Assembly: GCA_016872515.1 (NCBI GenBank)
Contig: VGZR01000001.1
Span: 16,475-80,474 of the forward strand
DNA: 64,000 nucleotides
Source: SAR202 cluster bacterium
GTDB lineage: Bacteria; Chloroflexota; Dehalococcoidia; Lucifugimonadales; VGZR01
Direction of reading: 5' to 3'
A model generated the notes under the pieces. It searched no databases. It was given only the letters and a program-made list of their open reading frames with translations, and was not told where the DNA came from. Positions 63,324 through 64,000 of the stretch are shown here, piece after piece. Within the stretch, counting starts at the first letter, position 1; each line of letters starts with the position of its first letter. The translations under genes and the position numbers were made by a program.

Positions 63324-64000
63324 ATGACCACCCCCGCACGGCAGCAGTACCTCCGTATCAAACGCCAGCACCAGGGCGAGATCCTGCTGTTCCGGATGGG
63401 CGACTTCTACGAGACGTTCGACGACGACGCGCGCATCGTCGCCCGTGAGCTGGAGATCGCTCTTACGTCCCGCGAGATGGGCCGCGGCGGGCGCGTGCCG
63501 CTGGCGGGCATCCCGTACCACGCCCTGGACTCGTACCTCGCCCGGCTGCTGAAGAAGGGGTACAAGGTCGCCATCTGCGAGCAGACGAGCGACCCCGCCC
63601 TCGCGCGCGGCCTGGTGGACCGCGAAGTCGTGCGCGTCGTGACCCCGGGCACGGTCGTCGAGGAGAGCATCCTCGACAAACGGGCGAACAACTACTTGTC
63701 GGCGGTGGTCATCGAGAACCAGGAGGCGGGCCTGGCCTACGTGGATATCACTACGTCGGAGTTCGCCACGGCGCAGCTCCCGCTGGCGGCGCTCCGCGAC
63801 GAGCTGGAGCGGCTCGCCCCCGCCGAGGTTTTGGCGCCGCAGGGTATGGAGATGCCCCGCTCACCCACCGGCGCGACCGTCACGCCCGTGGAAGGGGATG
63901 CCTTTCACGCCCAGGCGGCCCGCGAGCGGCTGCTGGCCCACTTCCGCGTTGCATCGCTGGAGGCGTTCGGATGCGAGGGGCTGCCGCTGGCGGCGCGGGC
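63324..64000 (+). CDS. mutS: DNA mismatch repair protein MutS, 5' part
   Basis: The gene starts at ATG 63324 and runs out of the window after about 225 codons. The N-terminal mismatch-recognition domain shows LLFRMGDFYETFDDDARIVA with the Phe-x-Glu wedge (FYE). It is followed by PLAGIPYHALDSYLARLLKKG, VAICEQTSDP and VVTPGTVVEESILD, then the start of the connector domain (GLAYVDITTSEFATAQL). It binds mismatched DNA and recruits MutL. The ATPase part is outside the window. Confidence 0.96.
   Translation, partial: MTTPARQQYLRIKRQHQGEILLFRMGDFYETFDDDARIVARELEIALTSREMGRGGRVPLAGIPYHALDSYLARLLKKGYKVAICEQTSDPALARGLVDREVVRVVTPGTVVEESILDKRANNYLSAVVIENQEAGLAYVDITTSEFATAQLPLAALRDELERLAPAEVLAPQGMEMPRSPTGATVTPVEGDAFHAQAARERLLAHFRVASLEAFGCEGLPLAAR

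Noticed and set aside
1-64000. tRNA, rRNA, CRISPR or insertion-sequence elements
   Set aside because: I saw no cloverleaf sequence, spaced direct repeats or transposase gene by reading the gaps. A tRNAscan or CRISPR search could not be run.

Overview
The window is G+C-rich bacterial chromosome, apart from one visibly A+T-richer stretch at about 3.4-5.6 kb. It most likely comes from a Chloroflexota bacterium of the Dehalococcoidia/SAR202 type. That is an inference, based on an adjacent pair of membrane proteins of the Chlor_Arch_YYY (DUF2298) and TIGR03663 families, a short monoderm-type YidC, several SelA-like, LLM-flavin and amidase catabolic genes, and the housekeeping gene orders. Nearly all of the DNA is coding. 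No gene-free stretch exceeds 300 bases, and I saw no tRNA, rRNA, CRISPR array or insertion sequence.

Layout. 1-3.4 kb: nnr (cut by the window edge) and acpS on the minus strand, divergent from folD and queA. 3.4-5.5 kb: an A+T-richer DUF2075-type nuclease/ATPase gene broken by two in-frame TGA codons. 5.7-8 kb: a SelA-like PLP enzyme and an Ldh-family dehydrogenase. 8.1-18.5 kb, minus strand: pheS-pheT-moeA-hypothetical, ilvE, a membrane protein, a PAP2 phosphatase, a GatC/AtzG-like small protein, an amidase and a D-aminoacylase-like amidohydrolase. 18.6-22.5 kb: comEA, a decayed comEC (three nonsense codons plus a frameshift) and rph. 22.8-30 kb: rpmH-rnpA-yidD, a PQQ-repeat lipoprotein, yidC-jag, then a fatty-acid/acyl-CoA group (crotonase, pyrophosphatase, crotonase, acyl-CoA ligase). 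30-36 kb: serS, divergent from two GAF-domain sensor proteins. 36-40.8 kb: a second SelA-like enzyme and an LLM flavin oxidoreductase, divergent from two tandem SDRs and an amidohydrolase. 40.8-44 kb: a GDCCVxC protein, a FIST sensor, thpR, a zinc ribbon and a sortase. 44-45.4 kb: a LysR regulator divergent from a 50-codon ORF with its own promoter and a perfect terminator. 45.4-51.3 kb: ftsY, the YYY protein and a TIGR03663 glycosyltransferase-like protein. 51.3-54 kb: an EamA transporter, an aminotransferase and a C-terminal remnant of a cystathionine-gamma-synthase-type gene. 54-63 kb: a DinB-like protein, a UPF0104-type membrane protein, an FAD oxidoreductase, nuoE-nuoF-nuoG-like genes and a ferredoxin-NADP reductase-like gene. 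63.3 kb to the end: the start of mutS.

Functional links. Several groups look co-transcribed because genes abut or overlap (ATGA junctions at nuoF/nuoG, crotonase/acyl-CoA ligase and UPF0104/FAD oxidoreductase). The acyl-CoA ligase releases PPi, and a pyrophosphatase gene sits inside the same run. The NuoE/F/G-like trio stands without membrane Nuo subunits and is followed by an FNR-type flavoprotein, which suggests a soluble NAD(P)H/ferredoxin electron-transfer module.

The most notable signals are the three decaying genes, the compact LysR-linked small-ORF transcription unit at 45.0-45.4 kb, two genes that appear to start with CTG, a histidine kinase with degenerate catalytic boxes, and a formate-dehydrogenase-like NuoG without the usual Cys/Sec metal ligand. 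I did not find a clearly new multi-gene system. The LysR-linked unit is the best candidate for something undescribed.
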